From contig NZ_LWEH01000007.1 of assembly GCF_001635455.1 (NCBI RefSeq), positions 37-64,036 of the forward strand: 64,000 nucleotides of DNA. The letters run 5' to 3'. Both the position numbers and the translations under genes were made by a program. The first letter of the stretch is position 1. Each line of letters opens with the position of its first letter. Under the pieces are notes generated by a model. The model was not told the DNA's origin and searched no databases. It saw nothing but the letters and a program-made list of their open reading frames with translations. The DNA is from Vibrio sp. HI00D65. Its GTDB lineage: Bacteria > Pseudomonadota > Gammaproteobacteria > Enterobacterales > Vibrionaceae. This document shows positions 53,116 through 64,000 of this stretch, piece by piece.

Positions 53116-54036
53116 TTACTTCTCCTCGTCCTTCTTGCACATTGGGAAGCCAAGTGCTTCACGTGATGCGTAGTATGCTTCAGCAACTGATTTAGTTAGG
53201 TTGCGAATACGAAGGATGTAACGTTGACGCTCTGTTACAGAGATAGCTTTGCGCGCATCAAGGATGTTGAATGCGTGGCCTGCTTTTAGAATGCGCTCGT
53301 AAGCTGGAAGCGGAAGTGGCTTCTCAAGCTCAAGTAGCTCTTTACACTCTTTTTCACACTGGTCGAAGAAACCGAATAGGAAATCTACGTCTGCGTGTTC
53401 GAAGTTGTACGTTGATTGCTCAACTTCGTTTTGGTGGAAGATGTCACCGTAAGTTACGTTAGAGCCGTCTGGTGCAACGTTCCATACTAGGTCGTAAACT
53501 GAGTCTACTTCCTGGATGTACATTGCTAGACGCTCGATACCGTAAGTGATCTCGCCTGTTACAGGCTTACACTCAAGGCCGCCAACCTGTTGGAAGTAAG
53601 TGAACTGAGTTACTTCCATGCCGTTTAGCCATACTTCCCAACCAAGCCCCCATGCACCTAGTGTTGGGTTTTCCCAGTTATCTTCAACAAAGCGAATGTC
53701 GTGAACAAGTGGGTCAACACCAAGAACCTCTAGCGAGCCTAGGTACAACTCTTGGATATTGTCTGGCGATGGTTTTAGCGCTACTTGGAATTGGTAGTAG
53801 TGCTGAAGACGGTTAGGGTTTTCACCGTAACGGCCATCAGTAGGACGACGTGAAGGTTGTACGTAAGCTGTAGACATTGGCTCTGGGCCAAGTGCTCGTA
53901 GACATGTCATTGGGTGAGAGGTGCCTGCACCTACTTCCATATCTAGAGGTTGAACAATGGTACAACCGTTTTGAGCCCAGTAATCCTGCAGCGCGAGGAT
54001 CATTCCCTGGAAGGTTTTGATATCGTATTTTTGCAT
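53116..54036 (-). CDS. glyQ: Glycyl-tRNA synthetase alpha subunit
   Basis: This 306-residue class II catalytic subunit activates glycine. Family blocks are [34 protein letters not shown] at the N terminus, [28 protein letters not shown], and [25 protein letters not shown]. It is the first gene of glyQS. The 54037-54250 stretch upstream is AT-rich and should hold its promoter, though no strong pair was picked. Confidence 0.97.
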   Translation of the reverse strand: MQKYDIKTFQGMILALQDYWAQNGCTIVQPLDMEVGAGTSHPMTCLRALGPEPMSTAYVQPSRRPTDGRYGENPNRLQHYYQFQVALKPSPDNIQELYLGSLEVLGVDPLVHDIRFVEDNWENPTLGAWGLGWEVWLNGMEVTQFTYFQQVGGLECKPVTGEITYGIERLAMYIQEVDSVYDLVWNVAPDGSNVTYGDIFHQNEVEQSTYNFEHADVDFLFGFFDQCEKECKELLELEKPLPLPAYERILKAGHAFNILDARKAISVTERQRYILRIRNLTKSVAEAYYASREALGFPMCKKDEEK

Positions 54037-54249
54037 AGTCAGGTTCGCGCGATTCTTTTAAATGAATGAGAAAAATAACCTCTGAGTATACCGAGATATT
54101 CGTAAAGCGAGTAGGGGTAATCTTGTTTAATTAGTGGTCTAAAATGTCGTTTAATGGATTTTTTTGCCTTTAATGTTTGTTTTTCGGTGCAAGTAGATAT
54201 TTTGATAAGTTTGACACTTGTTTTTGACTACGTGGGTGATTAGAATCTC

Positions 54250-54448
54250 GCGGTCTTTGGGGAGTAGCTTACTTGTTCATATCCTAGTGAATGAGTTCGT
54301 TCGTCAACATAATTGATGCAAAATCATCATGGCGTTCGAGGCAACCACCATCTTGGTGGCGCTTAGCAAGACCTTAGACAAGCATCGTGAACCGGGATGG
54401 GGCGCGAGGTTTGTCTTTGGTTAAATATAATAATCTCCATCCCAAATG
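54250..54448 (+). promoter_or_regulatory. yybP-ykoY manganese riboswitch
   Basis: The aptamer carries both conserved loops: GGGGAGTAGC at 54259-54268 and TTAGCAAGACCTT at 54363-54375. P2 is visible as TTCA/TGAA in the first arm, and CCACC/GGTGG lies in the second. Downstream, GGGATGG and CCATCCC pair just before the start codon, and AGACAA/TTGTCT gives an alternative, so the platform can change access to the start. The class senses Mn2+, which suits the exporter gene that follows. The P1 helix has two T-T mismatches. Confidence 0.87.
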
Positions 54449-54456
54449 AGCATGTC

Positions 54457-55014
54457 GTGAGCGTTTTAGCTATTTCAATTACAACTGTTGCCTTAGCCGA
54501 GATCGGTGATAAGACCCAGTTGCTATCCCTTTTATTAGCCAGTCGATATCGAAAACCGGTACCTATCATTGTGGCTATCTTCTTTGCCACTATAGCCAAT
54601 CATGCTCTTGCAGCGTGGCTCGGTGTGGTTGTCGCTGATTACTTATCGCCAGAAGTTTTAAAGTGGGTTCTGGTGGTCAGTTTTATTGCAATGGCGGGCT
54701 GGATTCTGATTCCAGATAAGCTCGATGATGACGAACAGATCTCAAACCGTGGCCCTTTTGTTGCAAGTTTTATTGCTTTTTTTATCGCTGAAATTGGTGA
54801 TAAGACCCAGATAGCAACTTCTATCCTAGGGGCGCAATACGCCGATGCTTTGGTGTGGGTGATTCTGGGTACAACCATAGGCATGTTGCTAGCGAATGTA
54901 CCTTTAGTGATCATTGGTAAGCTGTCGGCAGACAAGATGCCACTCGATCTTATTCGTAAGATTACAGCCCTATTATTTATCGGTTTGGCTATCGCTGCTG
55001 CGTTTTACCCATGA
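54457..55014 (+). CDS. mneA: Manganese exporter MneA (UPF0016/Gdt1 family)
   Basis: This encodes 185 residues from a GTG at 54457, chosen because it gives (M)SVLAISITTVALAEIGDKTQ, the usual start; the frame is open back to 54397, but that stretch is riboswitch. Six membrane spans are predicted in two repeats, each with the cation motif EIGDKTQ (about residues 14-20 and 101-107). Vibrio cholerae MneA exports Mn2+. Control by the upstream riboswitch fits: excess Mn2+ turns on its own exporter. No good ribosome binding site precedes the GTG. Confidence 0.92.
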   Translation: MSVLAISITTVALAEIGDKTQLLSLLLASRYRKPVPIIVAIFFATIANHALAAWLGVVVADYLSPEVLKWVLVVSFIAMAGWILIPDKLDDDEQISNRGPFVASFIAFFIAEIGDKTQIATSILGAQYADALVWVILGTTIGMLLANVPLVIIGKLSADKMPLDLIRKITALLFIGLAIAAAFYP

Positions 55015-55167
55015 GTGTTTTGAGTCTTATTATACTCAACCAGTGGAGTAATGTGTTGTAGGTCATACTCTTACAGCATTGTGGAGTTTATCGAGCGAAT
55101 GGACATATAACTGCCATACTTGTCATGATATTTTAATCTTGTGAGTTATCAACACGAGGGCATGATT

Positions 55168-55416
55168 ATGTTGACGCGTTATATGGGTATTACTCCACAA
55201 AGCCAAAGCTATCTATTTACCTTTGGTCTTGCACTTACACTATTAGGCATGGTGCTGACGGACATGTGGCTACCCATGGTCGCCGGCGCTATGATCATGA
55301 CTGGACTTGCGGTAGAGGCTTGGATTCGAGTCGCGCATATTATTCCGATGCGCAAAGACATCCGAGCGTTGCAACAACAGCTTGATTACCTGCAAACCAA
55401 GTCTAAAGATGAATAA
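55168..55416 (+). CDS. Small conserved-looking membrane protein, unknown function
   Basis: This encodes 82 residues. The ATG at 55168 has GAGG eight bases upstream; ATG 55162 and a GTG at 55141 are alternatives. Two membrane spans are predicted (YLFTFGLALTLLGMVLTD and PMVAGAMIMTGLAVEAWIR), followed by a charged helix RKDIRALQQQLDYLQTK with coiled-coil pattern facing the cytosol. I do not recognise the family. It has its own terminator. Confidence 0.72.
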   Translation: MLTRYMGITPQSQSYLFTFGLALTLLGMVLTDMWLPMVAGAMIMTGLAVEAWIRVAHIIPMRKDIRALQQQLDYLQTKSKDE

Positions 55417-55418
55417 AC

Positions 55419-55476
55419 AAAAAGCCGCTGGTACTCTGAATTCTGCTTGAGAACATAAGGTACTAGCGGCTTTTTT
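55419..55476 (+). terminator. Intrinsic terminator of the small membrane protein gene
   Basis: GCCGCTGGTAC and GTACTAGCGGC pair (one G-T) below a long loop; A and T runs flank the stem, so it may also serve tusA from the other side. Confidence 0.8.
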
Positions 55477-55499
55477 GATGTTTGATTCTCGGTGGGGCG

Positions 55500-55751
55500 T
55501 TACGCCTCTAGTCCCTTTTTGATCAAATACTGGTATGGCAGCGTTTCTGTCTCTTGGCCGACCAACTGGTGATCCATGAATCGACAAAAGCTCGGAATAT
55601 CTCGAGTGGTCGAAGGATCGTCAGCTTTTACCAGTAACACATCGCCATCCTGCATGTTTCTAATTGTCTTCCTAACCATCATTACTGGCTCTGGGCAACG
55701 CAGGCCTTCAGCTTCTAAAGTATGGGTTGCCAGTTCAGGTTTGAATGTCAT
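55500..55751 (-). CDS. tusA: Sulfur carrier protein TusA (SirA family)
   Basis: An 83-residue protein with the family motif [20 protein letters not shown]; the Cys in CPEP carries the persulfide passed on for 2-thiouridine formation in tRNA (IscS-TusA-TusBCD-MnmA). It ends [13 protein letters not shown], like E. coli TusA. It is a single gene. Confidence 0.93.
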   Translation of the reverse strand: MTFKPELATHTLEAEGLRCPEPVMMVRKTIRNMQDGDVLLVKADDPSTTRDIPSFCRFMDHQLVGQETETLPYQYLIKKGLEA

Positions 55752-55900
55752 GGTTTGTATCTCTATATCTATCTAACGTGTGAATAATACGTCTGCAGAA
55801 AAAATATGCAATAAGTGCTTGGCAAACAGAATCATTTCCTATAACTTAGTTAACAAGTTGATAACAACTTAACACAAAGGCAACTAGCTAAGGAGTGGCG

Positions 55901-56086
55901 ATGTTGACAGGATTAGATAGATTAACAATTTATTCGGTTCTCTGTTTTATTTCCTTTTGTGCGTTAGTTTTACGCTCATCGGCAGAGGCCTCACTTATGC
56001 CTATTTTTGGCATTGTAGCAACGATTATTGGTATTTGGGTTGAGATGCGCCGTTGGCAGGGTACAGCCGAAGAGCAAGAGCACTAA
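55901..56086 (+). CDS. Small membrane protein of 61 residues, unknown function
   Basis: ATG 55901 follows AAGGAG with seven bases between, a strong ribosome binding site. Two hydrophobic spans are seen (TIYSVLCFISFCALVL and LMPIFGIVATIIGIWVEM), then an acidic, Glu-rich tail (TAEEQEH). I do not recognise it. The good ribosome binding site and following terminator support a real gene. Confidence 0.65.
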   Translation: MLTGLDRLTIYSVLCFISFCALVLRSSAEASLMPIFGIVATIIGIWVEMRRWQGTAEEQEH

Positions 56087-56151
56087 CCTAAGTACAGCAA
56101 ACAAATTCCGATACGACATTCCGACACTATCCCCAAATTTTCTTGGGCTTC

Positions 56152-56177
56152 CCCGCGTAATTGCGGGATTTTTTTTA
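56152..56177 (+). terminator. Intrinsic terminator after the 61-residue protein gene
   Basis: CCCGC and GCGGG form a short stem around GTAATT followed by a run of nine T. Confidence 0.7.
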
Positions 56178-56239
56178 TCTAAAGCATGCTATAAACAAGT
56201 TAGTGAACAATGATCATTGTATTCAGCTAGGTAAGTGGC

Positions 56240-57181
56240 GTGGAACTAGAAGACATCTATCGTAGAGACCTTAATTTATTGGTCGCCTTAAAGGTATTGA
56301 TTGAAGAGGGCAGCGTTAGCCAGGCCGCGCTTCGTCTCAACTTGAGCCAGTCGGCAACCAGTCGAGTTTTAGGACGCTTAAGAGACCTACTCAACGATCC
56401 TCTGTTTACTCGTCAGGGCCAACACCTTATTCCAACCACAAAAGCGCTCGAGATCAGCCAGCGAATTGATCAGCCTTTGGAATCATTCCGTCAATTACTT
56501 AGCCCTAGTGATTTTGACCCTTACTATTGCGGTGAACGTTTTCTAATTGCGACCACTGATTACGCGATGCAAACCATCTTGCCGTATGCACTGCCGAAGA
56601 TTTATGAGCAAGCACCGAATATCTCTTTGGAATTTGCCCCGCTGCAGCATGAACATTTGTTTAAGCAGCTTAGTACCGAGCGCGTCGATATGGCTATTTG
56701 CCGACCAAGTGGCAGTGTTGCGCCACTTCATCAAGAGGTCCTTGGCCCGGTGGGTGTGTCGTGCTTACTCTCTAAAAATCATCCCTTGGCAGATAGTTCG
56801 TTGAGTCTCGAGGATTATGTCTCTTTACCTCATGCGATGATTGCGATCAGTGGTGGTGTAAAGGCTTTATTGGACAATGCTTTAGCCAATCAACAACCGA
56901 GGAAAATGGTACTGCGTGCTTATCACCTTGAAGCGGCATTGGCGATTGTCGATAGAATGCCGTTAGTGATTACGGTACCGGCTGATTTGGCATACTTGGT
57001 TGCAGAGCGTTATGACTTAGTCGTTAAGCCGCTGCCATTCGAGTTTATGCCGTTTGATTACTCGTTGATTTGGCATTCACGCTGCGATTCTTCTGCCTCA
57101 CAACAATGGCTGAGAAGAGTGGTCAAAGAAGAGTGTGGTGAGTTAATTCAAAAGCGGATTGCCGATGTCGGCTTGGGTTAG
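56240..57181 (+). CDS. LysR-family transcriptional regulator
   Basis: This 313-residue regulator starts with GTG 56240. The winged helix DLNLLVALKVLIEEGSVSQAALRLNLSQSATSRVLGRLRDLLNDPLF lies at about residues 10-55. The effector-binding domain (about 95-300) begins ERFLIATTDYAMQTILPYALPKIY, the layout of the LeuO/NodD-like subgroup. The target is unknown; acuI is convergent, so there is no divergent partner to suggest one. A perfect palindromic terminator follows. Confidence 0.88.
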   Translation: MELEDIYRRDLNLLVALKVLIEEGSVSQAALRLNLSQSATSRVLGRLRDLLNDPLFTRQGQHLIPTTKALEISQRIDQPLESFRQLLSPSDFDPYYCGERFLIATTDYAMQTILPYALPKIYEQAPNISLEFAPLQHEHLFKQLSTERVDMAICRPSGSVAPLHQEVLGPVGVSCLLSKNHPLADSSLSLEDYVSLPHAMIAISGGVKALLDNALANQQPRKMVLRAYHLEAALAIVDRMPLVITVPADLAYLVAERYDLVVKPLPFEFMPFDYSLIWHSRCDSSASQQWLRRVVKEECGELIQKRIADVGLG

Positions 57182-57206
57182 GCTTAATAGTAAGTAGCAG
57201 ATAGAA

Positions 57207-57234
57207 AAAAGGGCTGATCATGATCAGCCCTTTT
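57207..57234. terminator. Bidirectional terminator between lysR gene and acuI
   Basis: A 28-base perfect palindrome, with arms AAAAGGGCTGATCA and TGATCAGCCCTTTT, lies between convergent genes. Confidence 0.9.
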
Positions 57235-57269
57235 GTTCTATTACGTGTTGTCTTTAGAGTGTTAAGCGA

Positions 57270-58250
57270 TTACAGCTTGATAACTACACGGCCTGTGATT
57301 TGACCGTTAGTGATATCTTCTGCCGCTTGAATCGCGTCATCTAGAGATACTTCTTTTGTCGCGCTACCGTAGAAAGACTCAGGTAGCAGTTCAGCCAGTT
57401 GTTCCCACGCTTTAATGCGTTTCTCACGAGGGCACATAACAGAATCAACACCTTGCAGGCGAACGTTGCGTAGAATGAATGGCATTACCGTTGTTGGTAA
57501 GTCAAAACCACCTGCTAGGCCACAGATTGCAACTGCTCCGTTGTAATCAATTTGCGCCAATACTTTCGCAAGTACTTTGCTGCCTACAGTGTCGATAGCA
57601 CCAGCCCACATTTGTTTCTCAAGTGGTTTCGCTGGCTCTTCTAGTTCAGCACGCTCAACAATGCGAGTTGCACCTAGTGATTTTAGTAGCTCACCATTTT
57701 CTGAAGCTCGACCTGTTACTGCTGCTACTTTGTAGCCTAGCTGGTTTAGTAGAGTGATAGATACGCTACCTACACCGCCACTTGAGCCAGTCACTAGGAT
57801 TTCACCGTCTTCAGGTTTGACACCAGCATCGACAATAGCTTGAACACAAAGCATAGCAGTGAAGCCTGCTGTACCAATCGCCATTACTTTCTTAGCGTCT
57901 AGACCTTTAGGCATTGGTACTAACCAGTCACCGTTTAGGCTTGCTTTCTCAGCCATGCCACCCCAGTGACCTTCACCAACACCCCAACCAGTTAGAACCA
58001 CTTCGTCGCCTGCTTTGTAGCGAGGGTCATCAGATTGTGAAACTACACCTGAAAGGTCGATACCAGGAACCATAGGGAAGTTGCGAACAATGCGCCCTTT
58101 ACCTGTAATCGCCAAACCATCTTTGTAGTTCAAAGAAGAGTAGCTTACATCGATCTTCACGTTACCTTCAGGTAGTTGAGACTCTTCAATTTGAGAAACT
58201 GATGCGATAGTTTTTTTGTCTTCTTGGTTTAGTACAAGTGCTTTAAACAT
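57270..58250 (-). CDS. acuI: AcuI/YhdH-type acryloyl-CoA reductase (MDR oxidoreductase)
   Basis: This encodes 326 residues from ATG 58250 (MFKALVLNQEDKKTIASV); a start four codons earlier is possible but less typical. It is a zinc-free medium-chain dehydrogenase: SSLNYKDGLAITGKG, FPMVPGIDLSGVV and the NADPH loop VTGSSGGVGSVSITLL near residue 151. AcuI reduces toxic acryloyl-CoA to propionyl-CoA with NADPH. It lies downstream of fadBA in the same direction, after a terminator, which suggests a link to acyl-CoA breakdown. Confidence 0.9.
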   Translation of the reverse strand: MFKALVLNQEDKKTIASVSQIEESQLPEGNVKIDVSYSSLNYKDGLAITGKGRIVRNFPMVPGIDLSGVVSQSDDPRYKAGDEVVLTGWGVGEGHWGGMAEKASLNGDWLVPMPKGLDAKKVMAIGTAGFTAMLCVQAIVDAGVKPEDGEILVTGSSGGVGSVSITLLNQLGYKVAAVTGRASENGELLKSLGATRIVERAELEEPAKPLEKQMWAGAIDTVGSKVLAKVLAQIDYNGAVAICGLAGGFDLPTTVMPFILRNVRLQGVDSVMCPREKRIKAWEQLAELLPESFYGSATKEVSLDDAIQAAEDITNGQITGRVVIKL

Positions 58251-58425
58251 GATCTGCTCCATGGGAGAAATATTAGGAAACTGAAGTAACTTTAGTTGAA
58301 TCGTTGGAGAAAAAATAATGAAACATCAACATTGAATATATGCGTTTTATGCATAGATCTCGTTGGCTACTTTCCTCTTGATTCGGTTTGCTGAACGAAC
58401 CTATCGTTTTCTGATAGCTGGAAAT

Positions 58426-58456
58426 AAAAAGTGCAGCTATATAAAGATAGCTGCAC
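58426..58456 (-). terminator. Terminator of the fadBA operon
   Basis: On the minus strand GTGCAGCTAT and ATAGCTGCAC form a perfect 10-bp stem around CTTTAT, followed by TTTTTATTT. Confidence 0.9.
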
Positions 58457-58492
58457 ATAAGATTATCCGAAAAATATTACCGTCGATGAGTA

Positions 58493-61854
<3,362 letters not shown>

Positions 61855-61924
61855 TGTCTATCTCCATGACATACAATCCACGATTGTTTGAGAGAATCTT
61901 GTTGTCTTTCTATTATTGTAGAAT

Positions 61925-61941
61925 ACCTGGTAAGACCAGTT
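61925..61941. promoter_or_regulatory. FadR operator upstream of fadBA
   Basis: ACCTGGTAAGACCAGTT matches the E. coli fadB operator ATCTGGTACGACCAGAT at 14 of 17 positions, including the CTGGT and ACCAG arms. It lies 71-87 bases before the fadB start, where FadR would repress until long-chain acyl-CoA binds. Confidence 0.85.
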
Positions 61942-62081
61942 GTTCTAGTCTGTACCTCTGCAAGATGAATTTCAATACATTTTTTAAACAATTGTTTAAC
62001 ATTGTGCGATAGCACAGATCCTCTAACCCTTATTATTCACGCGTGATACACTTCGCAGCTCTTATTAATTAAGTTAACGAT

Positions 62082-62705
62082 ATGAATGAACAGCCTTATT
62101 TAATACCGTCAGATCCGGCTCTGTTTGAAGAAGAGATCAAGAAGAGCACCTTTATTACTCACCTTGCGCATACTCCAAGTGTAGAAGCCGCGAAGCAGTT
62201 CGTAGAGCAGGTAAAAAAAGAGCACGCTTCAGCGAGGCATAATTGTTGGGGCTTTGTTGCTGGTCGACCTGAAGATTCAATGCTTTGGGGCTTCAGTGAT
62301 GATGGAGAACCATCGGGTACGGCGGGTAAACCTATCTTGGCGCAATTGTCTGGATCGGGTGTGGGTGAATTAACGGCTGTCGTCACGCGTTACTCTGGTG
62401 GAATTAAGCTTGGAACCGGTGGTTTGGTCAAAGCTTATGGTGGTGGAGTACAACAAGCTCTCAAGCTGCTTCAAACTATCGAGAAAAAAATAACCACAAA
62501 ACTACGGCTAGAGTTAGACTATAGCTTTGTGCCAATCGCACAATCCATCATGGCTCAGCATCAGGCTGTTGAGGTCCAAGCGGATTATGGTGTGCAAGTT
62601 GAGCTTATTATTGAGATAGAGCTCCTTCAGGTATATGCGTTTACCCAGACCATGATCAATAAAAGCGGTGCCAAGGCACTGGTAACGAAAGTAAAAGACA
62701 ACTAG
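62082..62705 (+). CDS. yigZ: YigZ family (IMPACT-like) protein
   Basis: This encodes 207 residues. The IMPACT N-terminal domain shows KKSTFITHLAHT, ARHNCWGFVAG, DDGEPSGTAGKPIL and VTRYFGG-like VTRYSGGIKLGTGGLVKAYGG. The C-terminal domain (DUF1949) is ferredoxin-like. Its function is not settled; related IMPACT proteins act on translation control in eukaryotes. It is divergent from fadB and followed 34 bases later by trkH, the E. coli order. Confidence 0.93.
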   Translation: MNEQPYLIPSDPALFEEEIKKSTFITHLAHTPSVEAAKQFVEQVKKEHASARHNCWGFVAGRPEDSMLWGFSDDGEPSGTAGKPILAQLSGSGVGELTAVVTRYSGGIKLGTGGLVKAYGGGVQQALKLLQTIEKKITTKLRLELDYSFVPIAQSIMAQHQAVEVQADYGVQVELIIEIELLQVYAFTQTMINKSGAKALVTKVKDN

Positions 62706-62739
62706 GAAGTGTGAAGCATCTCGCTTCGTTCAATAGCTC

Positions 62740-64000
62740 ATGCAATTTCGCTCAATTATTCGAATCGTCGGATTATTATTAGCACTTTTTAGTGTATCAA
62801 TGCTCGCACCTGCGTTAGTCGCCCTGATCTATCGAGATGGTGCGGGTGTGCCATTTGTGACGACTTTTTTTGTTCTGTTCTTTTGTGGTGCGACGTGTTG
62901 GTTTCCAAACCGACGTTATAAGCATGAGTTAAAAGCGCGCGATGGCTTTTTGATCGTAGTTCTTTTTTGGACGGTAATCGGTAGTGCCGGTGCGTTACCG
63001 TTTTTGATCGCTGATAATCCTAACGTTTCAGTAACCGATGCCTTCTTCGAATCCTTTTCTGCACTGACCACTACCGGTGCGACGGTGATCGTCGGCCTTG
63101 ATGACCTGCCTAAAGCGATCTTGTTTTATCGCCAGTTTCTGCAATGGTTCGGTGGTATGGGTATCATCGTATTGGCGGTAGCCATTCTTCCTGTTCTGGG
63201 CATCGGTGGCATGCAGCTGTACCGAGCTGAGATACCAGGGCCCGTAAAAGACAGTAAAATGACCCCGCGTATCGCTGAAACAGCAAAAGCGCTATGGTAT
63301 ATCTATCTCAGCCTAACAATTGCCTGTGCGGTGGCGTTTTGGCTCGCCGGCATGAGCTTCTTTGATGCAATCAGTCATAGCTTCTCTACGATTGCTATTG
63401 GTGGCTTCTCTACTCACGATGCAAGCATGGGTTATTTCAACAGTCCGGCTATCAACATGATTACCGTGGTGTTCCTTCTTATATCCGCGTGTAATTACTC
63501 TCTTCACTTTGCAGCATTTGCTTCAGGTGGTGTGCATCCTAAGTACTATTGGAAAGATCCTGAGTTCCGTGCCTTTATCTTTATTCAGGCAGTACTGTTC
63601 TTGGTTTGTTTCTTATTACTGCTCAATCATCATTCTTATGACTCGTACTACGATGCTTTCGACCAAGCCTTGTTCCAAACCGTATCTATATCTACGACCG
63701 CTGGTTTTACAACAACAGGTTTCTCTGAGTGGCCTCTGTTCTTACCCGTACTGCTTTTGTTCTCTTCTTTTATAGGGGGATGTGCAGGTTCTACGGGTGG
63801 TGGTATGAAAGTGATTCGAATCTTGCTACTTACTCTGCAAGGTGCTCGTGAAATGAAGCGTCTCGTTCACCCACGTGCTGTGTATACCATCAAGGTTGGC
63901 GGCTCTGCACTACCACAACGTGTAGTAGATGCGGTTTGGGGCTTCTTTTCTGCATATGCATTAGTATTTGTGGTTTGTATGCTAGCTCTTATTGCAACCG
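62740..64000 (+). CDS. trkH: Trk potassium uptake protein TrkH, 3'-truncated by the window edge
   Basis: ATG 62740 opens a frame (MQFRSIIRIVGLLLALFSVS) that stays open to the last base, about 420 codons. It is the K+ channel-like subunit of the Trk system. Filter loops are ALTTTGATV, AIGGFSTHD and STTAGFTTTG, each with the pore Gly, and GGCAGSTGGGMKVIR follows the third. The yigZ-trkH pair is conserved with E. coli. It differs clearly from the TrkH-like gene at the window start. No strong ribosome binding site; coupling to yigZ is possible. Confidence 0.95.
   Translation, partial: MQFRSIIRIVGLLLALFSVSMLAPALVALIYRDGAGVPFVTTFFVLFFCGATCWFPNRRYKHELKARDGFLIVVLFWTVIGSAGALPFLIADNPNVSVTDAFFESFSALTTTGATVIVGLDDLPKAILFYRQFLQWFGGMGIIVLAVAILPVLGIGGMQLYRAEIPGPVKDSKMTPRIAETAKALWYIYLSLTIACAVAFWLAGMSFFDAISHSFSTIAIGGFSTHDASMGYFNSPAINMITVVFLLISACNYSLHFAAFASGGVHPKYYWKDPEFRAFIFIQAVLFLVCFLLLLNHHSYDSYYDAFDQALFQTVSISTTAGFTTTGFSEWPLFLPVLLLFSSFIGGCAGSTGGGMKVIRILLLTLQGAREMKRLVHPRAVYTIKVGGSALPQRVVDAVWGFFSAYALVFVVCMLALIAT

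Noticed and set aside
54397..54456. N-terminal extension of the manganese exporter
   Set aside because: It would translate the riboswitch platform and adds residues not typical of the family; GTG at 54457 fits better.
54446..54460. Four-codon frame before mneA as a regulatory leader peptide
   Set aside because: No ribosome site and no informative codons; kept only as a note in the riboswitch finding.

Overview
The window is a continuous piece of a Vibrio (Vibrionaceae, Gammaproteobacteria) large chromosome centred on its replication origin. The gene order mnmG-oriC-mioC-mnmE-yidC-yidD-rnpA-rpmH, then dnaA-dnaN-recF-gyrB, is the conserved gammaproteobacterial origin block. The Vibrio assignment rests on parAB and the atp operon next to mnmG, the amino-acid ABC transporter between rpmH and dnaA, ibpA and avtA after gyrB, and protein sequences that read like Vibrio orthologues. 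The species cannot be fixed from the sequence alone. No rRNA, tRNA, insertion sequence, prophage or CRISPR array was seen; this is core chromosome, not an accessory island.

Layout. 1-9 kb: the 3' part of a TrkH-type potassium transporter, a DUF3157-like periplasmic protein, a PAQR/hemolysin III protein, a Spo0M-like protein, an undescribed 55-codon gene with a structured leader, then yihD, ccoG, srkA-dsbA and a DUF2860-like outer membrane protein. 9-17 kb: comM, then the ilvL leader/attenuator and ilvGMEDA. 17-21 kb: the divergent punR/punC pair and glmU. 21-28 kb: the complete F1Fo ATP synthase operon atpIBEFHAGDC on the minus strand. 28-32.4 kb: mnmG-rsmG-parA-parB. 32.4-32.9 kb: oriC, with three AT-rich 13-mers, five DnaA boxes and 15 GATC sites. 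33-37 kb: mioC, mnmE, yidC, yidD, rnpA and rpmH, all running toward oriC. 37-40 kb: a three-gene amino-acid ABC transporter. 40-46 kb: dnaA-dnaN-recF-gyrB. 46-54 kb: ibpA, avtA, a MalS-like alpha-amylase, and glyQS. 54-64 kb: a manganese exporter gene behind a yybP-ykoY riboswitch, two small membrane proteins, tusA, a LysR regulator, acuI, fadBA, yigZ and the 5' part of a second trkH.

Most genes serve replication initiation and segregation, ATP synthesis, branched-chain amino acid synthesis, membrane protein insertion, tRNA modification and fatty acid degradation. The non-coding signals are unusually readable: an ilv attenuator, a manganese riboswitch, a ROSE-type RNA thermometer with a sigma-32-like promoter before ibpA, a FadR operator before fadBA, DnaA box/GATC clusters at oriC and the dnaA promoter, and many intrinsic terminators.

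The best candidate for something undescribed lies at about 3.42-3.74 kb. It is a small basic 55-residue protein with its own terminator, preceded by a leader in which the Shine-Dalgarno sequence can pair with an anti-SD that has a competing upstream partner. I could not assign it to a known riboswitch or protein family.
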